This document shows positions 18,024 to 25,970 of a DNA stretch of 64,000 nucleotides, one piece after another. The stretch is taken from assembly GCF_037076525.1 (NCBI RefSeq), contig NZ_AP029018.1:1488001-1552000 (forward strand), written 5' to 3'. The DNA comes from Selenomonas sp. TAMA-11512. Its GTDB lineage: Bacteria; Bacillota; Negativicutes; Selenomonadales; Selenomonadaceae. Positions within the stretch are counted from its first letter, which is position 1. Every line of letters begins with the position of its first letter. Position numbers and translations under genes: made by a program. The notes under the pieces are model-generated. The model made no database searches and was not told the origin of the DNA. It saw only the letters and a list, made by a program, of their open reading frames with translations.

Positions 18024-18739
18024 TATAACGTCCCTTTACTTTCCAGTTTCTTTCTCGTCTTTTCTACTTCCATGCTATTTAAAAGCGTCTGCTCTGATTT
18101 TTCCATATGCGTCTTCGCTGCTTTTTGTGCATCCTTTACATTGCCCTGGGCAATAGCTTCAACCATGGCTCGGTGCTCCTTGAGCGTCTCCTTCAAACGG
18201 CCGGGGTACGACATGGATGTCGTCCGAAAACGAGTCAGCTGTTCACGGAGATTATTGATAACACCGACCAAGCGAGAATTACGACTCGCCTGATAGAGCA
18301 AATCGTGAAACCGCATATCTGTCTCAACAATTTTTTCCATGTCGCCCTCATCGATGTATCTGCCGATCTCGACGAGAAGTCTTTGCAGCGTCTCTAATTC
18401 CTCTGCCGTTATTCGCTCTGCAGCAAGTCCGCTTGACAAAGTCTCTAAGGAAGTACGTATTTCAAAGACCTCATTGATATCTCGGATGGAAATCTCTGAT
18501 ACATAGGTGCCGCGGCGCGGCATCATAACGACAAATCCTTCCAGCTCCAGCTTTCGTATAGCTTCACGAACAGGCGTGCGCGAGACCCCCAGCTCCTCCG
18601 CCAAATTGATCTCCATCAGGCGCTCACCGGGCTCCAATATTCCCTTACGGATCGCCTCTCGCAAAGCATCCGCAACAACTTCGCGCAATGGCTGATAGCT
18701 ATCCAATCGAATAGGAGCAAGCTTTCTTTCCTTTACCAC
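18023..18739 (-). CDS. GntR-family transcriptional regulator, FadR/FCD subfamily
   Basis: A 238-residue regulator. The N-terminal winged helix-turn-helix (about 15-80) includes ELGVSRTPVREAIRKLELEGFV, and the C-terminal all-helical FCD ligand domain (about 95-225) has the metal-binding pattern of Asp (around DMRFHDLLY) and later His. It lies between ispE and glmU with overlaps or near overlaps at both ends (3-base gap to ispE, TAATG with glmU). This placement is common in Negativicutes and clostridia. The ligand is unknown; small organic acids are usual for FCD proteins. Confidence 0.9.
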   Translation of the reverse strand: MVKERKLAPIRLDSYQPLREVVADALREAIRKGILEPGERLMEINLAEELGVSRTPVREAIRKLELEGFVVMMPRRGTYVSEISIRDINEVFEIRTSLETLSSGLAAERITAEELETLQRLLVEIGRYIDEGDMEKIVETDMRFHDLLYQASRNSRLVGVINNLREQLTRFRTTSMSYPGRLKETLKEHRAMVEAIAQGNVKDAQKAAKTHMEKSEQTLLNSMEVEKTRKKLESKGTL

Positions 18740-18742
18740 AGA

Positions 18743-19666
18743 TTACCCTCTCTCCTCTATTTTCGCTGTGGACGACTGCGTTTCAGCAGGCGGTGCTTTT
18801 GGTATCGTCCAAGAAAGAAAACTCTCCGTACCAGGAAATTCATGCCGCAATTTCGTCAAAAGCACTTCCGCTTCTGCGCGTCCCTCCAGTAATCCAAAGA
18901 CCGTAGGACCGCTTCCTGACATCAGCGCTGCTGCGCCATGCATCTCCATAAAGTCTTTCAATCGTCTGATTTCCGGATATTCTTCTATCGTAACAACTTC
19001 AAGCACATTTTTCAGATGCTTCTTTATACTTTCCACATCCTGTGAACGTATGGCTTCCAGCATTGTCTCCGTTGCCGGGTGAGGCAAAGCTCCGAACGCA
19101 TCTGCCCTCTTGTAGACCCATGCTGTCGAAACCGCCGCTTTCGGCTTGGCCAAAACAACAAAAAACGCAGGCGCATCCGGAAGTCTCTCCAGAATTTCCC
19201 CACGTCCCGTCGCCAACATGGTACCTCCTTCATAACAAAAGGGGACATCCGAGCCAATCGAGGCGCACATATCCAAAAGGTCTTGCCTGCAAGGAGTCGG
19301 CTGGTAAAGAATCGACAGCCCTTTGATTACCGCAGCTGCATCCGTTGATCCTCCTGCGAGACCGGCAGCCATTGGAATCCTCTTCATCAGATGGATGTGA
19401 ACACCACCGGTGACCTTCTGTGTCTGAAAGAAATGTTTTGCAGCACGATATGCAAGATTTGTCTCATCGGCCTCCAGAGCAACATTTCCATCTATCGATA
19501 GTGATATCCCTGACGCACGCTTCTCCAGTCGTACTGTGTCGACGAGTGAAACGGTCTGCATGACCATCGTGACCTCATGATATCCATCCGGACGAATACC
19601 GAGGACATCCAGTGTCAAATTGATTTTCGCAGGGGCATCTAAGGTCACCGACCTCAATGTGTGCAA
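18743..19666 (-). CDS. ispE: 4-diphosphocytidyl-2-C-methyl-D-erythritol kinase
   Basis: GHMP-family kinase of the MEP isoprenoid pathway, 307 residues. The N-terminus APAKINLTLDVLGIRPDGYHE (about 11-31) is diagnostic. The ATP loop reads PMAAGLAGGSTDAAA (about 96-110), slightly divergent from the usual PxGAGLGGGSSDAA. LMSGSGPTVFG is the C-terminal GHMP motif. The start is TTG at 19666 with AAGGAGAG eight bases upstream. It heads the cluster and is preceded by a good promoter. Confidence 0.95.
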   Translation of the reverse strand: MHTLRSVTLDAPAKINLTLDVLGIRPDGYHEVTMVMQTVSLVDTVRLEKRASGISLSIDGNVALEADETNLAYRAAKHFFQTQKVTGGVHIHLMKRIPMAAGLAGGSTDAAAVIKGLSILYQPTPCRQDLLDMCASIGSDVPFCYEGGTMLATGRGEILERLPDAPAFFVVLAKPKAAVSTAWVYKRADAFGALPHPATETMLEAIRSQDVESIKKHLKNVLEVVTIEEYPEIRRLKDFMEMHGAAALMSGSGPTVFGLLEGRAEAEVLLTKLRHEFPGTESFLSWTIPKAPPAETQSSTAKIEERG

Positions 19667-19714
19667 CGGTCAATCTCTCCTTTTTCCCATGTCGTTCTAT
19701 AGATTTGCAAATAA

Positions 19715-19743
19715 ATTTTAGCATTTTTTTAAGATTACTTCAA
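19715..19743 (-). promoter_or_regulatory. Sigma-70 type promoter for the ispE cluster
   Basis: On the minus strand: -35 TTGAAG (19743-19738), 17-base spacer, -10 TAAAAT (19720-19715) with an extended TGC just before it. The start codon is about 48 bases downstream. Confidence 0.75.
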
Positions 19744-19844
19744 TCCTTCCACAGAAAATGGTAGGAATTAACCACAGAAAAGACGAATATGCATAAAGAC
19801 AAATGCGAATATGGCTGAAAATCATAAATCGTATACCGACATTT

Positions 19845-19970
19845 GGGAATCGCTGATCGAATGAAGTCTGTTCGATCGGTACAAATTTTTCATCCGAACG
19901 AGGCGGCGAACCGGACGCAGAGCGGCTCTCTGCGGATGATCCGTCAACAACAAGGCCAGGAAAGGGTTTT
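19845..19970. repeat. Diverged second copy of the inverted-repeat element
   Basis: From 19845 the plus strand matches the reverse complement of the element at 6707-6872 without gaps for about 90 bases, at roughly three-quarters identity. The hairpin is kept with a compensatory change: CGCAGAG (19916-19922) and CTCTGCG (19928-19934) here, CACAGAG/CTCTGTG in copy 1. Similarity fades after about 19970, where the coding region of the next gene begins, and no far terminal repeat is seen. The region between the ispE start and 19977 holds only this copy and the ispE promoter. Confidence 0.7.
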
Positions 19971-19977
19971 TACAATT

Positions 19978-21786
19978 ATGAAGCTTGAGGAGTTTGAATC
20001 CGTTGCTGCAGCTATGGGGGAACCGCCCCACGCAGAGGAGGATGCTATCTCTGCCGCGCATCGCAAAGAGAATGGCGAGCCGGTCACAGAAGAAACTCGT
20101 CCCCCAAAAAATACAATGCACGTTCTCTCTACCATTCTGCTCTTTTTTATCTTTCTCTTTGCTCTTCCAATTTCCATTGCACCGTTTTTTCTGCCGGATT
20201 TATTTGCAAACCTCGGCATTCCGAAAGAAATTTCTTTCCATCTTTGGACAGGTGCCGAGTGGCTTTTACTCCTCTTGAGTCTCGGATTATCCTTTCCCGT
20301 GTGGATGACCGGAGCCGGTGACCTTGTTCAGCTTCACTCGACAAGCAGAGGTCTCTATATTTGTACACTTGGCACTTTGACACTTCTGGCTGTTTTGATG
20401 AGCATTCACCGGTTTTTTTCCGCCATGCCGACGCATCATCTGCTGCCAACGGTGGTAATTGCCTTCTACGCCTTTGTTATCAGCTTTGGCAGTCTTCGCG
20501 AAAAACGTATTGCGTCTGCCGCTTCTGCGTCCATTCCTCCGATGCATACAATCCGTTCACTGGCTGCTCGTTTTATTGCATTTTCACTGCTGCTTGCATT
20601 TGCAGCTTCTCTCTGCTGGTTTGTTGTAGGACACATCGATATTACCGAAGCTATCATTCTCTTCTTCGCTTTGGCGGCGCTCGCGACACCGGCTGCTTTT
20701 CCTCTTGCTCTGCCGCTCGCCTGCAGCCTCTTTCAAAAGATGGCAAAACTTCATCACATGGAAATTAAAACGCCGCGGCTATTTGAATTACTGTCAGATG
20801 TCAGCGTTGTTGTTTACGATCGAAGCGGTACAGTTACAGAAGGGCGCCCTTTTTTGTCTCAAATCATTACAGAGGGTCTTTCGGAGAGCACGCTCATCGG
20901 GCTTGCCGCAAGTTTGGAAAACGGAGAGGATCACCCGCTTTCTCCCATTATCATGAATGCCGCCATCGAACGAAATGCGCGGCTTTCCAGAACGTCTGCG
21001 AGAAACTGCTTCCCCGGTCTCGGCATTGAGGCGATTATCTCCGGCCGCCCTGTTCGCCTCGGGAAACGTGCCTGGCTGGACGATGAAGGCGTGACGACAA
21101 GCGCGTCTCTTATTACACAGGGAGATCAGGCGGCTTCAAAGGGAAAAATCTGCGTTTATCTTGCCACCGATAAATCAACAAAAGGGATCCTCGTCTTTAC
21201 AGATGAGATACGCCATGACACAAGAAGAGCCATTCGCTTAATGTCAAATATCGGAGTCAAATCCCTGCTGCTCACAGGTGACTGCAAGCAGACCGCGAAG
21301 CGTCTTGCGCGTGATGCAGGCATACAATCGGTGCGCTTTGATCTCGCTCCGGAAGACAAGGTACGCGAGATACAGCTCTTAAGCACTCGCGGTCATACAA
21401 GTCTGATGCTTGCTGCAGGAAAAAGTGATGTAAAGGCACTGGCAGCAGCGGATATTTCCGTCCAATGCAAAAAGGGGATGTATCGCACGGCATCCGATGA
21501 TTTTACACCGGATGTTGTACTTATGAGTGATACAACCGCTGATTTGCCTAAACTCGTTGCCCTTGGAAAGGGAACTCGAAAAATTTTCCGGACAAGCCTT
21601 ATCACGGCCTTTATTGTTCAGCTCTTCCTTTTCCTTTTGGCCAACTTCGAGCTTGCCGCAACGCATTCTCTGACATTTTATCCCATGTATTTGTTGATTG
21701 GTGAAGTTTTGGGCATTTTCCTCTGCACACTGCAAATGCAGAGATTACGATATCTGGAGCTTCCCGTTTACGCCATTGACAGATAG
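19978..21786 (+). CDS. Degenerate P1B-type ATPase homologue, lacking the actuator domain
   Basis: A membrane protein of 602 residues from the ATG at 19978. Frame stays open upstream to a TTG at 19843, but that part is the repeat copy, and AGGAAAGGG lies 11 bases before 19978. There are about three pairs of membrane helices. The soluble part resembles the P and N domains of metal-pumping ATPases, but with altered motifs: DRSGT (from residue 281) for DKTGT, ATPAAFP (236-242) for the CPC helix, AGKSD (480-484) for GDGIND. EDHP, LTGD and PEDK are kept. The loop between the second and third helix pairs is only about 30 residues, so the actuator domain with TGE is missing. Pumping is unlikely. It lies 140 bases upstream of cydABDC, hinting at a role with cytochrome bd, though cydA has its own promoter. 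Confidence 0.75.
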   Translation: MKLEEFESVAAAMGEPPHAEEDAISAAHRKENGEPVTEETRPPKNTMHVLSTILLFFIFLFALPISIAPFFLPDLFANLGIPKEISFHLWTGAEWLLLLLSLGLSFPVWMTGAGDLVQLHSTSRGLYICTLGTLTLLAVLMSIHRFFSAMPTHHLLPTVVIAFYAFVISFGSLREKRIASAASASIPPMHTIRSLAARFIAFSLLLAFAASLCWFVVGHIDITEAIILFFALAALATPAAFPLALPLACSLFQKMAKLHHMEIKTPRLFELLSDVSVVVYDRSGTVTEGRPFLSQIITEGLSESTLIGLAASLENGEDHPLSPIIMNAAIERNARLSRTSARNCFPGLGIEAIISGRPVRLGKRAWLDDEGVTTSASLITQGDQAASKGKICVYLATDKSTKGILVFTDEIRHDTRRAIRLMSNIGVKSLLLTGDCKQTAKRLARDAGIQSVRFDLAPEDKVREIQLLSTRGHTSLMLAAGKSDVKALAAADISVQCKKGMYRTASDDFTPDVVLMSDTTADLPKLVALGKGTRKIFRTSLITAFIVQLFLFLLANFELAATHSLTFYPMYLLIGEVLGIFLCTLQMQRLRYLELPVYAIDR

Positions 21787-21851
21787 GTCTTTATGCCCTG
21801 TTTTTTGAACTCGTTTTTTGTTGTGATTTTATATTGGGCATTTATGCCTTA

Positions 21852-21880
21852 TTGCAAATCACAGACTATCGTTTTATAAT
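21852..21880 (+). promoter_or_regulatory. Sigma-70 type promoter for cydABDC
   Basis: -35 TTGCAA (21852-21857), 17-base spacer, -10 TATAAT (21875-21880), about 46 bases upstream of cydA. The sequence TTTATGCC occurs twice just upstream (about 21788 and 21841), and TTGTGATTTT (about 21819) looks like half of a Rex site, but no full palindrome is seen. Confidence 0.8.
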
Positions 21881-21926
21881 GAGCAAGAAATAGATATTAT
21901 TCAGTTTATGAAAGGAAGGGATACCT

Positions 21927-23294
21927 ATGAGCACAGCTGTCCTATCACAGTGGCAGTTTGCCATTACATCCATCTATCATTTCCTCTTTGTCCCTATTAC
22001 ATTGGGTCTCACTTTTTTCCTAGCACTTCTTGAGACCTGTTATGTTCGCACAAAGAATGAGGAATGGAAAAAACAGTGTCGAATTCTCTTACAGTTTTTC
22101 AGCACGGTCTTCTTGATCAACTTCGCCATGGGCGTCGTCACAGGTATCGTTCAGGAGTTTCACTTTGGCATGAACTGGTCGGAGTATTCTCGTTTTATGG
22201 GTGATATCTTCGGTGCACCGCTTGCCCTCGAAGCACTCACGGCATTCTTTCTTGAGTCTACCTTCCTCGGCATTTGGATCTTCGGCTGGGATAAACTCTC
22301 GCCAAAGGTACATTGCATTGTCATGTGGCTGGTTGCTTTGGGCAGTAATCTATCGGCGTTTTGGATTCTCGTTGCAAACTCTTTTATGCAGAGCCCGCTC
22401 GGTTTCTCCATTGAAAACGGCCGTGCAGTCATGACGGATTTCGGGGCCCTTGTCACCAATCATTATGTCGTTGGAGAGATGAGTCATACCTTCTTTGCCG
22501 GCATGACGACCGGCGGCGTTCTCATTGTCGCAATTTCCGCATACAAAATTCTCCAAAAAGGTGAGCACGTTGATGCTTTCGTCAAGATCATCAAAGGTGC
22601 CGCACTTTATACCCTCATCGGCTCTGTCCTCCTCATTGCCAGCGGTCACTTCCATACCCAGTATCTTGCAAAAGCCCAGCCCATGAAGCTTGCTTCCATG
22701 GAGGCTCTGTGGCATACGGAAGATCCCGCTCCATTTGCAGTGCTTGCTCTTCCGAATGAAGAGAAGATGGAAAATGATTTTGAAATTACCATTCCCTTCC
22801 TCTTTTCTTTTTTGGTACATGACTCTTTTTCCGGCGAAGTCAAAGGCATTTCCGACTTGCAGCAGGAAGCCGTTCAGATGTATGGCCCGGGAAAATATAT
22901 CCCGCCTGTCATGACGCTCTTCTATGCCTTCCGTGTCATGGTCGGCGCCGGCGGACTCATGTTGCTCTTGATGTTTGCTGTATACATGGCGGCACGCAAG
23001 GGTGTTATTCAGAAGTATCCGCTTTTCTTAAAGGTTCTTCTCTTCTCTCTGCCATTGCCGTTTTTGGCGAATTCAGCCGGCTGGATTGTCGCGGAGGTCG
23101 GCCGTCAGCCTTGGCTGGTGGTCGGGCTGCAGCAAACGGTTGACGGGGTCTCTCCAAATCTCACAGCAATGGATATATGGATCACAATGATCGGATTCAC
23201 GCTCATCTATCTGGTCCTCATTGTTCTTGCGCTTGGTGTTGCCATTCGATTTATTAAAAGCAACCCGGTATCCCATGAAAGGAGTGAAGCATAA
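21927..23294 (+). CDS. cydA: Cytochrome bd ubiquinol oxidase subunit I
   Basis: Haem-bearing subunit of the bd-type terminal oxidase in the cytoplasmic membrane; reduces oxygen to water with quinol and no proton pump. At 455 residues it is of the short Q-loop type. Conserved blocks: the N-terminal RWQF-like SQWQFAITSIYHFLFVPITLG with haem ligand His, the GRQPWLVVGLQQT block (about 390-402) of the haem b558/quinol region, and NHYVVGEMSHT. The binding site GAAAGGAAGG precedes the start. It heads cydABDC and shares TAATG with cydB. Confidence 0.97.
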   Translation: MSTAVLSQWQFAITSIYHFLFVPITLGLTFFLALLETCYVRTKNEEWKKQCRILLQFFSTVFLINFAMGVVTGIVQEFHFGMNWSEYSRFMGDIFGAPLALEALTAFFLESTFLGIWIFGWDKLSPKVHCIVMWLVALGSNLSAFWILVANSFMQSPLGFSIENGRAVMTDFGALVTNHYVVGEMSHTFFAGMTTGGVLIVAISAYKILQKGEHVDAFVKIIKGAALYTLIGSVLLIASGHFHTQYLAKAQPMKLASMEALWHTEDPAPFAVLALPNEEKMENDFEITIPFLFSFLVHDSFSGEVKGISDLQQEAVQMYGPGKYIPPVMTLFYAFRVMVGAGGLMLLLMFAVYMAARKGVIQKYPLFLKVLLFSLPLPFLANSAGWIVAEVGRQPWLVVGLQQTVDGVSPNLTAMDIWITMIGFTLIYLVLIVLALGVAIRFIKSNPVSHERSEA

Positions 23295-24304
23295 TGGAGC
23301 TCCAAATCTTATGGTTTGTCTTGATCGTCGTCCTCTTCACAGGGTTCTTCTTCCTTGAGGGTTTCGACTATGGCGTCGGTATGCTTCTTCCCTTTGTCGG
23401 CAAGTCGGACATCGAACGCCGTCAGGTGCTTCGAACCATCCTGCCCGTATGGGACGGAAATGAAGTCTGGATGATTACCGCCGGCGGCGCTTCATTTGCC
23501 GCTTTCCCGCATTTCTATGCAACGATGTTCTCCACCTTCTATCTCGCACTTTTCTTGATGCTTGTCTGCTTGATCTTACGAGGTATCGCTTTCGAGCTTC
23601 GTGACCGCAGTGAATCGCTTACATGGCGTAAAAACTGGGATAAAGCGATTGTCTTTGGCAGCACGGTGCCTGCTCTTCTCTGGGGCATTGCTGTGACTGA
23701 TCTCATTGCCGGGCTTCCCATCAATGCGAACATGACCTACATGGGCGGCTTCTTCGGTCTCCTTTCTCCATACTCCGTGATTGGCGGTCTCACATTTGTA
23801 TTCGTCTTTGCATTCCATGGGGCGGCCTTCCTTTCACTGCGCCTTGCTAATCAATCTCTGATTGATCGCGCGCAGTCGATTGCCAAAAAAGCAGGTGCAC
23901 TTGCTGTTGTTTTCTTTGTACTCTGCATGGTACTTACTTACATGTATACGGATCTTTACGACAATACGCTCGCAGCGGCTGCACTCATACTGGCTGCCGT
24001 CTTCTTCCTCATCGGCTATTTTTCCCTTATGGTCGGCGCTTCAAAGCGCGCTTTTATCGGCTCCTCACTTGCCATCGTCTGCACGACGGTTGCTTTTTTC
24101 GCAGGACTTTTCCCCCGCTTGATGGTATCCAGCTTTGATCCCGCCTATAGCCTTACGATTTACAATTCCTCATCGACACCTTACACGCTCTTTATCATGA
24201 CGATTGCAGCCGGCATTCTTGTCCCGATCGTACTTGCATATCAGATTTACACCTATTACATCTTCCGTAAACGTGTAACGGAAAAAGACCTCGGACACTA
24301 TTGA
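23294..24304 (+). CDS. cydB: Cytochrome bd ubiquinol oxidase subunit II
   Basis: A 336-residue polytopic membrane protein pairing with CydA. The start FVLIVVLFTGFFFLEGFDYGVGMLLPFVG and the block ILPVWDGNEVWMITAGGASFAAFPHFYATMFS (about 47-80) are the classic CydB signatures. About nine membrane helices are visible. It overlaps cydA by one base and is followed after one base by cydD, so the four cyd genes form one translation-coupled operon. No cydX-like small gene is evident between them. Confidence 0.97.
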   Translation: MELQILWFVLIVVLFTGFFFLEGFDYGVGMLLPFVGKSDIERRQVLRTILPVWDGNEVWMITAGGASFAAFPHFYATMFSTFYLALFLMLVCLILRGIAFELRDRSESLTWRKNWDKAIVFGSTVPALLWGIAVTDLIAGLPINANMTYMGGFFGLLSPYSVIGGLTFVFVFAFHGAAFLSLRLANQSLIDRAQSIAKKAGALAVVFFVLCMVLTYMYTDLYDNTLAAAALILAAVFFLIGYFSLMVGASKRAFIGSSLAIVCTTVAFFAGLFPRLMVSSFDPAYSLTIYNSSSTPYTLFIMTIAAGILVPIVLAYQIYTYYIFRKRVTEKDLGHY

Positions 24305-24305
24305 T

Positions 24306-25970
24306 ATGAAGCACGCCTTTCTCTCATCTTTCTTAAAATCGGAAAAGCATTGTCTCCTTAAAATTGCCGGTATAAAGTTTCTTGCAGCCGCTGCGGCTGC
24401 CTCAGCGGCCTTCATGACGGCCGCAATAATTAACGGCGTCTTCTTAGAGGGAATGGATATCGAGAAAGCAGCACCTCATCTTGCGGTGCTGCTTTTTCTA
24501 CTGTCCTTCCGCCATCTTCTGACAGGACATGCCGGAATCATGGCCGATGCCCTATCTGCAGCTCTGCGGCAAACAACACGCAGGAGACTGCACAAATCCT
24601 TACTCGACGCATCTCCGCTTGACGGGAAAATCGCAGGCAATCGACATCTCTTCGCACTATTTACAGAAACCGCGGACGGTCTGGATGATTTGGCGCGTCA
24701 GCTGATTCCGCTTGTGCTGGAGATCCTTGTAACGCTGCCTTTTTTCTTTTTCCTCGCACTCTTTATAGATCCGTGGACTGCGGGACTGTTCTTTTTGACG
24801 TTTCCCATCACCCCCTTCCTGCTTTATCTGATTGGGCGTGTGACAGGCAAGGCAAGCGCCCGCGAATGGAACCATCTTTCAAAATTAACAGCAAATTTTT
24901 CTGAACTCCTTGCAGCCATTCCTTCCTTGAAAATGTGGAATCAAACAGAAGGACAGATTACAAGGCTTTCAAAACTCAGTGATGACTTTTCCTCTTCTTC
25001 CCTTTCTGTTCTGCGGCTGGCCTTTGTATCCGCCTTTGTATTGGAACTCATCACGACACTTTCCATTGCATTGATTGCTGTCAGTATCGGCTTGCGGCTC
25101 ATCAATGGCATGATCACGTTTTTCCCCGCCTTCTATGCACTTCTGCTGGCTCCACTTTTCTACCAACCCCTGCGTGAAAGCGGACTTGCTTTTCATGCAG
25201 GAGTCCATGCCATAGCTGCCTACAAAGAGCTTGCACTCTTTTTGGATGACCATCCAGCGGAAAAGCCGCGCTATACAGCGACAACACAAATGCCTCCCGG
25301 ATTCACATTGGATCATGTTTCTTTTTCCTACACGAACCGAGCATCAAAAGCTCTCTATAATATCTCCCTGCACATCCCTGCCAATCGAATAACTGTATTA
25401 ACAGGTACGAGCGGTATCGGAAAATCAACCGTTCTTCGCCTTTTAGCGGGATTTTCCACACCTACGGAAGGCGTGATATACTTAAATGACCTTCCGCTTC
25501 ACTCCATCGACCCGGAGTTCTATACTTCCAGGATTGCTTATATTCCACAAGATCCATACATCTTTCGTGCCACCTTGCGTGAGAACATCACAATGGAGTT
25601 TGGACAGGATGCCTCCTCTATGCCATGCGCACCCACAGATGAAAAGATTCTATCCGCGCTGCAGGACGCCTCACTTTCCTACTTAGCCACCCCCAGAGGA
25701 CTCCAATCTCGTTTAGGGCAGGGAGCCGTCACACTCTCCTTTGGCGAGCGGCGCAGACTGGGACTTGCCCGCGCTATATATCAAGATGCTCCGATTTGGC
25801 TTTTAGATGAAATCACCGCCGGCCTTGACCGTGAAAACGAAGCTATGATTCTGTCCACACTTGAGGCCTACAAGAAGTGTCGAACCATTGTAATGACAGC
25901 GCATCGACCGACTGTTCTTGCCATTGCCGACACGATTATCAATATCGAAGCAGAGGTGAGCCATGCATAA
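24306..25970 (+). CDS. cydD: ABC transporter CydD subunit (thiol exporter for cytochrome bd assembly)
   Basis: A 554-residue fused membrane/ATPase half-transporter. Six helices (about 15-300) include VLELITTLSIALIAVSIGLRLINGM, a CydD-typical helix. The ATPase has Walker A TGTSGIGKST (about 366-375), a signature LSFGERRRLGLARAIY (C-loop LSFGE rather than LSGGQ), and Walker B IWLLDEITAGLD. CydDC exports cysteine or glutathione and is needed for haem insertion into cytochrome bd. The start lies two bases after the cydB stop; the end overlaps cydC by eight bases. Confidence 0.93.
   Translation: MKHAFLSSFLKSEKHCLLKIAGIKFLAAAAAASAAFMTAAIINGVFLEGMDIEKAAPHLAVLLFLLSFRHLLTGHAGIMADALSAALRQTTRRRLHKSLLDASPLDGKIAGNRHLFALFTETADGLDDLARQLIPLVLEILVTLPFFFFLALFIDPWTAGLFFLTFPITPFLLYLIGRVTGKASAREWNHLSKLTANFSELLAAIPSLKMWNQTEGQITRLSKLSDDFSSSSLSVLRLAFVSAFVLELITTLSIALIAVSIGLRLINGMITFFPAFYALLLAPLFYQPLRESGLAFHAGVHAIAAYKELALFLDDHPAEKPRYTATTQMPPGFTLDHVSFSYTNRASKALYNISLHIPANRITVLTGTSGIGKSTVLRLLAGFSTPTEGVIYLNDLPLHSIDPEFYTSRIAYIPQDPYIFRATLRENITMEFGQDASSMPCAPTDEKILSALQDASLSYLATPRGLQSRLGQGAVTLSFGERRRLGLARAIYQDAPIWLLDEITAGLDRENEAMILSTLEAYKKCRTIVMTAHRPTVLAIADTIINIEAEVSHA

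Noticed and set aside
19843-19977. Longer N-terminus of the pseudo-ATPase from TTG 19843
   Set aside because: The extra 45 residues are encoded by the repeat copy, have no ribosome binding site and do not resemble any P-type ATPase part.
21805-21835. Possible Rex operator near the cydA promoter
   Set aside because: Only a half site (TTGTGA) is seen; the partner TCACAA is not at the right distance.
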